Below are positions 26,813-34,674 of a stretch of DNA of 35,035 nucleotides, one piece after another. The notes below the pieces were generated by a model. It saw only the letters and a program-made list of their open reading frames with translations, made no database searches and was not told where the DNA came from. Every line of letters begins with the position of its first letter. Position 1 is the stretch's first letter. The stretch comes from Salinivirgaceae bacterium (lineage in GTDB: Bacteria; Bacteroidota; Bacteroidia; Bacteroidales; SZUA-534): positions 1 through 35,035 of the forward strand of contig JAGCFC010000066.1 in assembly GCA_017650325.1 (NCBI GenBank). Direction: 5' to 3'. The position numbers and the translations under genes were made by a program.

Positions 26813-26838
26813 AAAATCCAGAGGCAAACGCCTCCGGA
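26811..26838 (-). terminator. Terminator for the minus-strand lipoprotein gene (bidirectional hairpin)
   Basis: TCC-A-GAGGC (26817-26825) / GCCTC-C-GGA (26830-26838) with an AAAC loop and one internal mismatch. On the minus strand a six-base T-tract follows (26816-26811), 42 bp beyond the stop of the lipoprotein gene; it also sits at the end of the MBL gene. Confidence 0.7.
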
Positions 26839-26879
26839 TCAACTAAAACATTTATAAAGAAACTATGTCGTTTGCTGCT

Positions 26880-27350
26880 CTAATTCAGAACTGCGATTCT
26901 GAACTTTATGTCTCCAGGCTCGTCAGGCACGAAATCGTCTGATGGTTTTGTCGATGCTTCGTTTTGTGTTACAAAGTCTGTAACATAAATAGTAATACCG
27001 CGTTTGTAGAAGTCGAAATCGATGGTGCGTGTCCATTGGTGTTTTCCGTCACTCATATAGCGTGTACAAGGCAGTTGAGTCTGCACAGCATCATCGTACA
27101 TGTAGCAGCAGACAAGTCCATTGCGGCAGACATCTTTGTCTATCTCTCTGACTTTCACGTCGGCATAATAGTAGCCTGTGCCGTCGCTGTTCGAGTTGTA
27201 GTTCCATTCATCGGCATCAATGGTAACTTTGATGGTGGTCCAGTCCACCTCATCACGTGTTTCGATGCGCAGTTGGTCAAAATCTTCGTCGCACGATACA
27301 AAACCGGCGGCTGCCAGTAACATAAACATTGATAGTATTTTCCGTCTCAT
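26880..27350 (-). CDS. Small Bacteroidales lipoprotein
   Basis: A 156-residue lipoprotein: signal MRRKILSMFMLLAAAGFVSC with lipobox Cys20, followed by DEDFD (an acidic stretch just after the Cys, as in Bacteroidetes surface-lipoprotein export signals, although the pattern is not exact). The body TIKVTIDADEWNYN...YYYADVKVREIDKDVCRNGLVCCYMYDD...RTIDFDFYKRGITIYVTDF ... PGDIKFRIAVLN resembles a family of about 150-aa Bacteroidales proteins of unknown function. Four Cys lie in the mature part (DVCRNGLVCCYM and LPCTRY), possibly disulfides. Convergent with the MBL gene and divergent from the M23 peptidase gene. Confidence 0.75.
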   Translation of the reverse strand: MRRKILSMFMLLAAAGFVSCDEDFDQLRIETRDEVDWTTIKVTIDADEWNYNSNSDGTGYYYADVKVREIDKDVCRNGLVCCYMYDDAVQTQLPCTRYMSDGKHQWTRTIDFDFYKRGITIYVTDFVTQNEASTKPSDDFVPDEPGDIKFRIAVLN

Positions 27351-27493
27351 ATCAAATGATAATTTAAGTTCGTTAAAAAGGCTTTCTGCCCGTTTTTCTG
27401 CTTATATGATGCATTTGGGTTAGAATGGTTGCAGGCAAATGATAAAATTTTTTTTGAGGGCAGGCAACTTTACGGTGATTTTGAGCATCAATG

Positions 27494-27522
27494 TTTGTAA
27501 ATACAATTTTTTATTACTTTTA
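27494..27522 (+). promoter_or_regulatory. Putative promoter of the M23 peptidase gene
   Basis: TTTG (27494-27497), 17 bp, then TACTTTTA (27515-27522), one base from TAnnTTTG. It lies 36 bp before the ATG at 27558. The spacing and match fit the Bacteroidetes promoter. Confidence 0.45.
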
Positions 27523-27557
27523 GTTTCTGATTTATAAAATTGAAAAACCTTACTAAA

Positions 27558-28673
27558 ATGAATCGTAAATATTTGCCATTGGTTGCGGCGTTTTTGTTTG
27601 CTGCAGGAGTAGGGCAGAGTGTAAAAGCCCAAAGTTTTGAGGAATTCGTAAAACAGCAAAACGAGGAGTTCGAACAATTCGCCAAAGAGCGTCAGCAGGG
27701 CATTGAGGCCTTGCGTGCCGAGTATGAGCAGACTGTTGAGGACTACAAGCGGGCAATGAACCGTATGTACGATTCCGAAATATCGTCTATCGACCTTATG
27801 TCATCCGATGACAATATTGAGGTCAAAACCAAGGCAAAGGCCCCGAAATCGACTATCAATTCGAAAGAACTTTCGGAAAACGCCATAAAAGAGAAAAAGA
27901 TTATCGCCAATACTTCGTCAAGTGAACTGATGAAGCAACTTACTGGTACTGATACCGAAAACGCATCGTCGCAGCAAGTGAAGGAGGCCACCAACAAGTT
28001 GTCGGCTGTGATCAGCGATGTGATAAATCAGACGGAACCAGCCAAGGCGCAACCTAAAGAGGAACCCAAAAAGGAAGAACCTAAAAAAGTAGAGCCAAAG
28101 AAGGAAGAAAAACCGGTTGTTGAACCAAAGAAGGAGGAAAAACCAAAAGCCGAACCTAAGAAAGAAGAGGAGAAAAAGGCTGAGCCAAAGAAGGAGGAAG
28201 AGAAAAAGGCTGAACCTAAGAAAGAGCAAAAACCGGAGCAGAAGGCCGAACCTAAGAAAAATGACGATGCCAAAACCGGCAATAGCAATATTCCCCAAGG
28301 CAAACCATGCACCTATACCCGCATATCGTCGCCATTTGGCGAGCGCATCCATCCTGTTTATGGAAAAAAGAGCTTCCATAAGGGTGTTGACCTTGCATCG
28401 CCCAACGGAACGCCAATCTACGCTACTGCCGATGGCATTGTGGCTTTCGCGGGTGTCTGCAACGGCTATGGTAACTTTATCAAACTGAACCACCAGAACG
28501 GCTACAAGACTGGCTATGCCCACATGTCGAAGATGGTTGTCAAGACCAACGACAAGGTGAAGAAGGGCGACTTGATTGGTTATGTCGGCTCAACTGGAAC
28601 ATCAACCGGCAACCACTTGCACTACGAGGTTTACTATAACGACCAGTTGACCGATCCTGCAAAGACATTGTAA
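27558..28673 (+). CDS. M23 (LytM-type) peptidase with Pro/Lys/Glu-rich linker
   Basis: Peptidoglycan endopeptidase of the zinc M23 family, periplasmic. From the ATG at 27558 (371 aa): signal peptide ending SVKAQ (about 1-25), a coiled coil rich in Q/E (FEEFVKQQNEEFEQFAKERQQG..., 26-80), a polar section, a long EPKKEE-type linker (about 158-240), then the M23 domain (about 260-371) with FGERIHPVYGKKSFHKGVDLASPNGTPIYATADGIV and NHLHYEVYYN. Zinc ligands are His274 and Asp278 (HKGVD) and His355 in H-x-H (353-355). The TTG at 27540 is a less likely start. The coiled coil and linker could span the periplasm or hold the enzyme at the wall. It precedes the YdcF-like gene by 35 bp. Confidence 0.9.
   Translation: MNRKYLPLVAAFLFAAGVGQSVKAQSFEEFVKQQNEEFEQFAKERQQGIEALRAEYEQTVEDYKRAMNRMYDSEISSIDLMSSDDNIEVKTKAKAPKSTINSKELSENAIKEKKIIANTSSSELMKQLTGTDTENASSQQVKEATNKLSAVISDVINQTEPAKAQPKEEPKKEEPKKVEPKKEEKPVVEPKKEEKPKAEPKKEEEKKAEPKKEEEKKAEPKKEQKPEQKAEPKKNDDAKTGNSNIPQGKPCTYTRISSPFGERIHPVYGKKSFHKGVDLASPNGTPIYATADGIVAFAGVCNGYGNFIKLNHQNGYKTGYAHMSKMVVKTNDKVKKGDLIGYVGSTGTSTGNHLHYEVYYNDQLTDPAKTL
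28028..28258 (+). repeat. EPKKEE-coding minisatellite
   Basis: Inside the M23 gene, units coding for EPKKEE / EPKKEEEKKA repeat about ten times with a 12-24 bp period. The reverse strand yields spurious long ORFs here. Such tracts are prone to unit gain and loss, so the linker length may vary between strains. Confidence 0.7.
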
Positions 28674-28708
28674 TGGGGTAGGAGATTGGAAGTTTAAAAA
28701 TCGTTGAT

Positions 28709-29434
28709 ATGACGATTCTGAACCGAAACGGGATGAAAACCGCACAAACAGTTTTAAAGTGGTTTTTCATCTCGTTAGGTGTTATATTTCTAATCGTTAA
28801 CATTTTAGCAATCACTCCCGCGCCATTTTATATGCACCGTAGCTTGGGGGAGGACTCGGCACGGAAAAGCGATTCGGTGAACGATTTCCACCCCGACTAT
28901 ATAATTATGTTTGGCGGTGCCGGAATGCCGTCGGAGAGCAATCTTATAAGGCTTTACGTTACATCGGAAGTTGCAACGAAACTGAGCAAACCGGTAATAC
29001 TCGTTCATCCGGAAGATTCTGTCTGTCAAGTAGAAATGACACGATACCTTGCCAATAATGGGGTTCCCGCAGGCAGCATAATATATATGACACGTGGAAG
29101 CAACACCCGATCGCAGTCGGTGTGTCTTGTCGATAGTTTTCCTCAATTAAAAAATGCTTCGGCGCTGATAGTTACCGCACCCGAGCATCTTTCGCGGACC
29201 TTGAAATGCTTGCGAAAGTGCGGAATGAGAAACATTTATGGCATTGGGGCGTTTGAAAGCACTGTCGAGTTTGACCTTACGCTTAACAAGCAGAAGCTGA
29301 AAGGAAACAAGTTCGTTCCCGATGTCGAGAGCACCAATATCCGTTACACTTACTGGAACTACCTAAAGCTGGAAATCATTTGCTTCCGCGAATATTTTGC
29401 GACAGCGTATTATTGGTTGAAAGGGTGGATCTAA
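28709..29434 (+). CDS. YdcF/ElyC-like DUF218 membrane protein
   Basis: A 241-residue protein with one N-terminal transmembrane segment (WFFISLGVIFLIVNILAITPAPFY, about 19-42) and a DUF218 domain: DYIIMFGGAGMPSESNLIRLYVTSEVATKLSKPVILVHPE, then YLANNGVPAGSIIYMTRGSNTRSQSVCLVDSFP and ALIVTAPEHLSRTLKCLRKCG. The GG-x-G...S-x-N-x-x-R and E-x-x-S-R patterns fit the family. E. coli homologues (ElyC/SanA) affect envelope and peptidoglycan metabolism, which agrees with the M23 peptidase gene 35 bp upstream; the reaction is unknown. An ATG at 28733 is an alternative start. Confidence 0.82.
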   Translation: MTILNRNGMKTAQTVLKWFFISLGVIFLIVNILAITPAPFYMHRSLGEDSARKSDSVNDFHPDYIIMFGGAGMPSESNLIRLYVTSEVATKLSKPVILVHPEDSVCQVEMTRYLANNGVPAGSIIYMTRGSNTRSQSVCLVDSFPQLKNASALIVTAPEHLSRTLKCLRKCGMRNIYGIGAFESTVEFDLTLNKQKLKGNKFVPDVESTNIRYTYWNYLKLEIICFREYFATAYYWLKGWI

Positions 29435-29440
29435 ATCCAA

Positions 29441-29476
29441 TAAAAAAGCCCAATTCGCGCGGAACTGGGCTTTTAT
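29441..29476 (+). terminator. Rho-independent terminator after YdcF-like gene (bidirectional)
   Basis: AAAAGCCCAATTC and GAACTGGGCTTTT pair with one mismatch (A-C) across a GCGCG loop, flanked by A- and T-runs. It serves the M23-YdcF unit and also lies 20 bp past the end of the GH97 gene on the other strand. Confidence 0.88.
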
Positions 29477-29495
29477 TAAATCATTCAAAATTCAA

Positions 29496-31433
29496 TTATT
29501 CAAACACCGCCACAAAACCTCCATTCGGTTGTATTTCAACTTCAAATGCTTTTGTGTCAGGAGTTTCGACAACTGAATGAGCCATTTGCCATTTGTTGTC
29601 GGTGTCGGTGAAGATTTCGGCTTTTGCTGCGGGGACAATCGCGCTCAAATCGAGCGATAACTTGCGAGCAGCTTTCTCGCCGTTGATTCCTGCCACATAC
29701 CACTTGCCACCCGACTTGCGAGCTACCACAAAATATTTGCCTGGATAGCCGTCGATAAACTGACTTTGCTCCCAAGTAGTCGGAAAATCCTGCAAAAGGC
29801 TTACAACATAATCGGGTTGAGTGGCCATTCCTTCATCGGTTTCGGCAAAATGCTGAACGCCTGACAGGAACAGCACCGGCAACGCCAATTCAAAGGCATT
29901 TGTGGTGGCGCGTTCAATGCCCGGTATCGCCGCAAGGCTCATTGGTGTGAAATCCATCGGGTCGAACACGTTGCGCGTGAACAGCCAGCAGCACGACTGC
30001 GTTGGAATCATATCTTGATACTCCTGCGTAAATGTCGAATACTCAAAGCCTTTCACTGCCTCCATCGTGACCAGATTCGGGTAGGTGCGCTGCCAGCCGC
30101 GTGGAAGGGTTGCGCCGTGGCAATTCACCATCAGGTGGTGACGTGCGGCATCGATGAAAATGTCGCGGTAGTACTGCATAACCGGCTGTCCGTCACCGGC
30201 AAAGAAATCGACTTTGATTCCCTTTATGCCCATCTGCTCCAAACGGCTGAACTCTGCCTTGCGCAATTCGGGCGTCAGCAGGCGGCTTTTGGGCGTGTAT
30301 TCGGTTGTGTTCCAAGCTCCCGACGAGTTGTACCACAAAATCAGCCCAACGCCTTTCTGCGCCGCATAACGCGCCAGTTCGGCAATTTTATCATAGCCGA
30401 TATTTTGGTCCCAGTTGACATCGACAAGGCAGTACTCCCATTTCATTCTGGCGGCGTAGTCGACAAACTTCTTCTGCACATTGTACACCACCGACTCGTC
30501 TTTCAGTTTGGCCCAGCTCCACGACGCGTGCCCGGGCTTAACCCACGAATAGTCACCATCGACGGCAGGTGCAGCCAAATCGGTGCCAATGGTCGATTCC
30601 ACAATACCTTTCAGATTGTCGGAAACCGATACCGTGCGCCACGGCGACTGCCACGGGAATTCGAGCACAGGCTTCACATTTTGTGTTGCCGTGTCAATTA
30701 CCTCCTGCGGCATCGGGAAACGGACTTTGTATTCGGGCGTGCTCGCGATTTCAGTCAGGCGGGTGCCGCAATATTGCGTTGTCAGTCCCGTTTCCGAGAT
30801 TAGCATCCAAGCACCATTGCTTTGAAACAGAGCAGGGTAAACCCAACCCGACGGCCACGGGCACGGCGTCCCTGCTGGCACATCTTGCGTGTAGTTTTCC
30901 TCATACGACGGATTAGTGCCGCACCAGCCTGTTTTGGCAATGGCCATTATCTGCAACCACGCTCTCGCGCTGTCGGCCAAACGGAACGTGCTAAACTCGT
31001 CAGCCACAATATTTTGCCCGCCTTTCAGCGAGTTAAGCTGATAGCGGAAGGCAAAACCATCGTCCGACAAGCGGAAAGCAATACCAAGCGTATCGCCCGA
31101 CTTTGCCAAGAGATTATAAATCTTCTCGTTGGCACGATAGTGATAATTGGTTTGCTTGCCTGTTTTAAGAGAATATTGCTCATCAACAACCATTTCTGCC
31201 GTCGAAATCAGGCGGAATCCGTCTTTCAGATTGCAGCCCTCAACATCGAGTCCCAACTGCGACTCACCAATAACCGTCTGGCCATTGAGTTGCGCCGAGT
31301 AGCGCGGCTCGCCATTCGCCGTAAGGCTGAAACTGACTTTAATACGGCCGCCGGGTGACGTAACATCGGTGTTGGCTTTGTTACAACCCGTCAGAATTAT
31401 CGCGGCAGCGGCCGCAATGCTCAATATTTTCAT
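29496..31433 (-). CDS. Glycoside hydrolase family 97 lipoprotein (alpha-glycosidase)
   Basis: GH97 alpha-glycosidase (family includes SusB alpha-glucosidase and retaining alpha-galactosidases), 645 aa, exported as a lipoprotein (IAAAAAIILTGC, Cys17). Signature parts: N-terminal beta-sandwich (VTSPGGRIKVSFSLTANGEPRYS), TGWCGTNPSYEENYTQDVP, the barrel segment GIKGIKVDFFAGDGQPVMQYYRDIF with Asp409, and HGATLPRGWQRTYPNLVTMEAVKGFEY with Glu458. The Asp of VDFF matches the nucleophile position of retaining (alpha-galactosidase-type) GH97 members, so a retaining enzyme is more likely than the inverting SusB type. Its start overlaps the GH51 stop by 4 bp (31430-31433, ATGA), implying translational coupling. 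No SusC/SusD pair is nearby. Confidence 0.93.
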   Translation of the reverse strand: MKILSIAAAAAIILTGCNKANTDVTSPGGRIKVSFSLTANGEPRYSAQLNGQTVIGESQLGLDVEGCNLKDGFRLISTAEMVVDEQYSLKTGKQTNYHYRANEKIYNLLAKSGDTLGIAFRLSDDGFAFRYQLNSLKGGQNIVADEFSTFRLADSARAWLQIMAIAKTGWCGTNPSYEENYTQDVPAGTPCPWPSGWVYPALFQSNGAWMLISETGLTTQYCGTRLTEIASTPEYKVRFPMPQEVIDTATQNVKPVLEFPWQSPWRTVSVSDNLKGIVESTIGTDLAAPAVDGDYSWVKPGHASWSWAKLKDESVVYNVQKKFVDYAARMKWEYCLVDVNWDQNIGYDKIAELARYAAQKGVGLILWYNSSGAWNTTEYTPKSRLLTPELRKAEFSRLEQMGIKGIKVDFFAGDGQPVMQYYRDIFIDAARHHLMVNCHGATLPRGWQRTYPNLVTMEAVKGFEYSTFTQEYQDMIPTQSCCWLFTRNVFDPMDFTPMSLAAIPGIERATTNAFELALPVLFLSGVQHFAETDEGMATQPDYVVSLLQDFPTTWEQSQFIDGYPGKYFVVARKSGGKWYVAGINGEKAARKLSLDLSAIVPAAKAEIFTDTDNKWQMAHSVVETPDTKAFEVEIQPNGGFVAVFE

Positions 31434-32989
31434 AATTTATTATTTGAGAATTGAAGTTTGACCACCGATTTTGCCGGCAATTCAATTTTCAACGTGCCTT
31501 TTGACGATTTCTGCACTGCAACATCAAATGGCTTCAAAGTAATCTTTTCGGCTTGACCGAAATCGTTATAATCATTCATATTTTTTGAAGTGATTATCTC
31601 GCCTTTCATATTTTTGGCAGGAGTGCTACCAAGTTCAATATCAACTTGCTCGCCCTTGTTCGGGTTCAGGTTGACGAGTGTAAGCGTCACCACGCCGTCC
31701 TTCTCCGAAGCCGAAGCGCAGATTGCGTCGGTCGATTTGCCTTCGAAAGTATACTTATTGCTCTGAACGTCAGTCGGTACCAACTTTGCGCCCTGGTGGT
31801 CGGCATACATTTTGAAAACGTAGTATGTCGGTGTGAGCACCATCTTCTCATCCTTTGTCAGGATAACTGCCTGTAACACATTGACCATCTGTGCGATATT
31901 GGCCATTTGCACGCGCTCGGCGTGATTGTTGAAAATATTCAAGCCCATACCAGCCACAATGGCGTCGCGCATTGTGTTCTGTTGGAAAAGGAAGCCTGGA
32001 TTGGTGCCCGGCTCAACATCGTACCAGCAGCCCCACTCGTCGAAAATCACACCAACCTCGTTGTTGGGGTCGTACTTCTGCATTATGCCAATGTGCAAGT
32101 CGAGAAGGCTGTCCATTGCCCACGCCTCGCTCACGGTCGAGTACCACAAATCTTCCTTGAAATCGGTTGCCGAACCTTTCGAGCCTGTCCAGGTGTTGAT
32201 TGGCAGTGTGTATTTGTGCAGCGACAAACCTTGTGTGATACTGTGCTGTTTTTCGGTTTTTTTCATCAACACTTCAGTCCAGTTCGGGTCATCGGCAGTT
32301 GCACCGCAGGCAATGCGGTAAGGCGCGCCGCCGCAGAAGGTGGCGAAACGGCGATAAAGGTCGGCGTAGTATTCTGGCTCCATATTGCCGCCGCAGCCCC
32401 AGTTCTCGTTACCGATACCGAAATATTTCACATTCCAAGGGTCCTCGCGGCCGTTCTCCTTGCGCAGTTGCGTCATCGGGCTCTCGTTTGACGAAGTGAT
32501 ATACTCAACCCATTCGGCAGCCTCGCGCACATCGCCCGAACCAACGTTCAGGTTCACGTAGGCGTCGCAGCCAAGCAATTCGCAGAAATCGAGAAACTCG
32601 TGCGTACCGAAACTGTTGTCTTCCGTCACACCGCCCCAGTTGGTGTTGATAATCGACGGACGTTTCTCCTTCGGACCAATACCGTCTTTCCAGTGATAGG
32701 TGTCGGCAAAGCAACCGCCCGGCCAGCGCAGCACTGGAATTTTCAACGCTTTGAGCGCATCAACCACATCGTTGCGATAACCGTTAGTGTTTGGGATCTT
32801 TGAGTCGGCACCAACGTAGATGCCGCCGTAGATGCAGTGTCCAAGATGCTCAGCAAAATGTCCGTAGATGTCTTTGCTGATGGTTTGTTTGGCGTTTTCG
32901 GGGTGCAGAACGATTTTGTTCTGAGCCGAAACAATAGTTGCCCCGCATATAAGCGAAGCCGCCGCAATTGTTTTGATGATAGTTTTCAT
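31430..32989 (-). CDS. GH51 alpha-L-arabinofuranosidase
   Basis: Releases terminal alpha-L-arabinofuranose from arabinan, arabinoxylan or arabinogalactan. From the ATG at 32989 (519 aa) there is a signal peptide ending IVSAQ. Hallmarks: FAEHLGHCIYGGIYVG, LRWPGGCFADTYHWKDGIGP, WGGVTEDNSFGTHEFLDFCELLG, acid/base Glu195 in GIGNENWGCGG and nucleophile Glu318 in FDEWGCWYD, followed by a C-terminal beta domain. An upstream start at 33040 exists but would spoil the signal peptide. First gene of the two-gene operon with GH97; upstream minus-strand sequence has TTTTG-N16-TATTTTG as a weak promoter candidate. Likely periplasmic. Confidence 0.95.
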   Translation of the reverse strand: MKTIIKTIAAASLICGATIVSAQNKIVLHPENAKQTISKDIYGHFAEHLGHCIYGGIYVGADSKIPNTNGYRNDVVDALKALKIPVLRWPGGCFADTYHWKDGIGPKEKRPSIINTNWGGVTEDNSFGTHEFLDFCELLGCDAYVNLNVGSGDVREAAEWVEYITSSNESPMTQLRKENGREDPWNVKYFGIGNENWGCGGNMEPEYYADLYRRFATFCGGAPYRIACGATADDPNWTEVLMKKTEKQHSITQGLSLHKYTLPINTWTGSKGSATDFKEDLWYSTVSEAWAMDSLLDLHIGIMQKYDPNNEVGVIFDEWGCWYDVEPGTNPGFLFQQNTMRDAIVAGMGLNIFNNHAERVQMANIAQMVNVLQAVILTKDEKMVLTPTYYVFKMYADHQGAKLVPTDVQSNKYTFEGKSTDAICASASEKDGVVTLTLVNLNPNKGEQVDIELGSTPAKNMKGEIITSKNMNDYNDFGQAEKITLKPFDVAVQKSSKGTLKIELPAKSVVKLQFSNNKL

Positions 32990-33303
32990 AATCAGTAGTT
33001 TGTTATTATGTTGATTTACATTGTCAAAATATTTGTGCAATATAAAACAAAATTTTGCATTGAACGATGGTTGAGTTTTTAGTTTTTAAGAGCCAAGTCG
33101 GTTGTGATTGATGAAGTTTTTTTTGTTTCTGAAGCAATCATATGACGATGGCTGGGATGCTGATGATGGTTGAGAATATGTTATTCTTATTTGTCTGTTT
33201 TGTATAGTATTGATTATGTGTAAATTGCCATCGTGCTGATTTTATTCAAAAAAATATGCCGTAGGTTATTGCCATTTTAAGTTTTTTCTACCTTTGCACC
33301 GCT
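32990..33303. other. Intergenic region between GH51 and tRNA-Lys
   Basis: About 310 bp, AT-rich, divergent promoters at both ends. A short word, GATGGTTGAG, occurs at about 33066 and 33169. No ORF or clear RNA structure is seen apart from the tRNA promoter at its right end. Confidence 0.4.
33269..33296 (+). promoter_or_regulatory. Promoter of tRNA-Lys
   Basis: TTG (33269-33271), 17 bp, then TACCTTTG (33289-33296), an exact TAnnTTTG box and the same octamer as in the rplY promoter, ending 7 bp before the first base of the tRNA. Confidence 0.7.
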
Positions 33304-33376
33304 GACTCGCTAGCTCAGCTGGTAGAGCAACAGACTCTTAATCTGTGGGTCCAGGGTTCGATCCCCTGGCGGGTCA
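33304..33376 (+). tRNA. tRNA-Lys (anticodon CTT)
   Basis: 73-nt cloverleaf: acceptor GACTCGC / GCGGGTC with one G-T pair, D-stem GCTC/GAGC with AGCTGGTA loop, anticodon stem ACAGA/TCTGT with loop CTCTTAA (CTT at 34-36), variable loop, T-stem CAGGG/CCCTG around TTCGATC, discriminator A. The CCA tail is not encoded (the next bases are CCG), as in most Bacteroidetes. Followed by a terminator. Confidence 0.96.
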
Positions 33377-33382
33377 CCGAAG

Positions 33383-33415
33383 AAAAAAGGAAGCTAAAAT
33401 GGCTTCCTTTTTTTT
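33383..33415 (+). terminator. Rho-independent terminator after tRNA-Lys
   Basis: AAGGAAGC (with flanking A's, 33383-33394) pairs with GCTTCCTT (33402-33409) and is followed by T's to 33415. Confidence 0.9.
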
Positions 33416-33452
33416 GCCTCATTGATAATCAATCGTCTATTTATTTTTTTAC

Positions 33453-33460
33453 TATGTTTG
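33453..33460 (+). promoter_or_regulatory. Possible -7 box for nuclease B
   Basis: TATGTTTG, an exact TAnnTTTG match, 87 bp before the ATG at 33547. No convincing -33 TTTG at the expected distance. Confidence 0.35.
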
Positions 33461-33546
33461 TGTGTGCGCTGTGCTACTGCACTCATTTAGAATGGGTAAC
33501 ACGCTAAAAACATTTTGGATATGTAAAATTCTAAATACCGAATAAC

Positions 33547-34572
33547 ATGGCAAAGAAACAAACCTACAAAGATTTTAATGATACCATTACAGAGTCTATA
33601 CTTAAATATAAAAATAGCATAACTGAAGAAAATGGTTTGTTTGGGGGAAAGCCAAACCCAATGGTTTTACCGGATAAATATTCTATAGAGAACAGTGAAA
33701 CACCAGCAATGCTTTTCGGCGGAATTGTCGGTGAATGGAAAGCAATTCAAAAAAGCGAGTTTAAGTATAAGCCGCACATATATGCATTCTTACACATAGC
33801 AAGTTCACAAACTGCATGCGTGAACTTTTTCATTCCGATTTTGACAAACCAACACGCTAGTGAGATATTGAAGGAATCGGGTGTTGCGCCTAAGGATTTC
33901 GATCATATTGATACTGGTTCTTTGTATAAAGGGTTCCAGTTTGAATTTGGAGTTGGTGATATTTTGGAAAACAAAAGTGGTGTTGTTACTGATGCCGATG
34001 TTGCTATCGCATATATAAACACAAAAGGTGAAAAATGTTTGTGGCTTATCGAACACAAACTGACTGAAACTGACTTTACCCATTGTGGTGGATATAACAG
34101 CAAAAGCCAAGTTATGAAGAATAATCCTCAATATAAGGAGAATTGCCAAACCTGTACGATAGAAGATATCCTCAAAGATCCGAACCGGTGTTATTATCAT
34201 AATGTTTCCGGATACAAATACTGGAAGATTATGAACAAGGGAGGTAAAGATTTATATAAGGGAGAATATGATAAAAAGGTTGGTTGTCCGTTCCGCAAAG
34301 GAATGAATCAGCTATGGCGAAACCAGTTGCTGGCTTTAGCATTGGAAAAACAGGAACCAAATGTTTATAAACATGTGTGTTTTTCAGTTGTCAAGCATCC
34401 CGATAATCATTCGCTGGACAAGTCAATAGAAGAATACAAGAAACTGACTAAAAATTCGCCTAAATTCAGCACATTCACTTCGTTAGATTTAATCAGTGCT
34501 GCACAAAAACAATCCGAACTTAAAGGTTGGATTGATTGGTACAAGAAAGTGTATGGCATTGCGAATTATTGA
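33547..34572 (+). CDS. Putative PD-(D/E)XK nuclease B with Cys cluster
   Basis: A 341-residue soluble protein, a distant relative of nuclease A at 23383. Shared features: IASSQTACVNFFIPIL (84-99; A has SSQIACINHLFPI), VTDADVAIAYI (147-157; Asp149/Asp151), CLWLIEHKLTETDF (164-177; Glu169-x-Lys171), and the later MNQLWRNQLLALAL (253-266) / YKHVCFSVV pair that mirrors YYQLMRQTLWAE / FLHLHIV in A. Unlike A it has clustered cysteines after the active site: Cys180, Cys200, Cys203, Cys215 and Cys247 (C-x2-C-x11-C), possibly a metal or Fe-S site. AT-rich relative to neighbours and orphan (no methylase). It sits between tRNA-Lys and ssrA, both frequent integration sites. The nuclease call rests on motif pattern only. 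Confidence 0.65.
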   Translation: MAKKQTYKDFNDTITESILKYKNSITEENGLFGGKPNPMVLPDKYSIENSETPAMLFGGIVGEWKAIQKSEFKYKPHIYAFLHIASSQTACVNFFIPILTNQHASEILKESGVAPKDFDHIDTGSLYKGFQFEFGVGDILENKSGVVTDADVAIAYINTKGEKCLWLIEHKLTETDFTHCGGYNSKSQVMKNNPQYKENCQTCTIEDILKDPNRCYYHNVSGYKYWKIMNKGGKDLYKGEYDKKVGCPFRKGMNQLWRNQLLALALEKQEPNVYKHVCFSVVKHPDNHSLDKSIEEYKKLTKNSPKFSTFTSLDLISAAQKQSELKGWIDWYKKVYGIANY

Positions 34573-34593
34573 TTAAATATACTAGAAATCACT

Positions 34594-34630
34594 AAAAAAA
34601 ACGGACTATTCTGTCGAATAGTCCGTTATA
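34594..34630 (-). terminator. Terminator of ssrA (bidirectional hairpin)
   Basis: Perfect 11-bp stem ACGGACTATTC (34601-34611) / GAATAGTCCGT (34616-34626), TGTC loop. On the minus strand it is followed by an eight-base T-tract (34601-34594), 48 bp past the tmRNA 3' end; on the plus strand it follows nuclease B with a weak T-tract. Confidence 0.85.
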
Positions 34631-34674
34631 AGTGCCAGAGTTTTTCTCAACTTACTGACAATCTGATCTGTTTG

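Noticed and set aside
27918-28523. 201-codon minus-strand open frame inside the M23 gene
   Set aside because: Its Phe/Leu-rich composition is the antisense of the EPKKEE repeats; not a real membrane protein.
29496-33040. GH97-GH51 pair as a polysaccharide utilisation locus
   Set aside because: No SusC/SusD pair, hybrid two-component system or ECF sigma/anti-sigma pair nearby; it is only a two-gene operon.
33304-34674. Integrated element with attachment sites between tRNA-Lys and ssrA
   Set aside because: No integrase and no duplicated tRNA or ssrA 3' end could be found by eye in this short interval, so no att sites are annotated.
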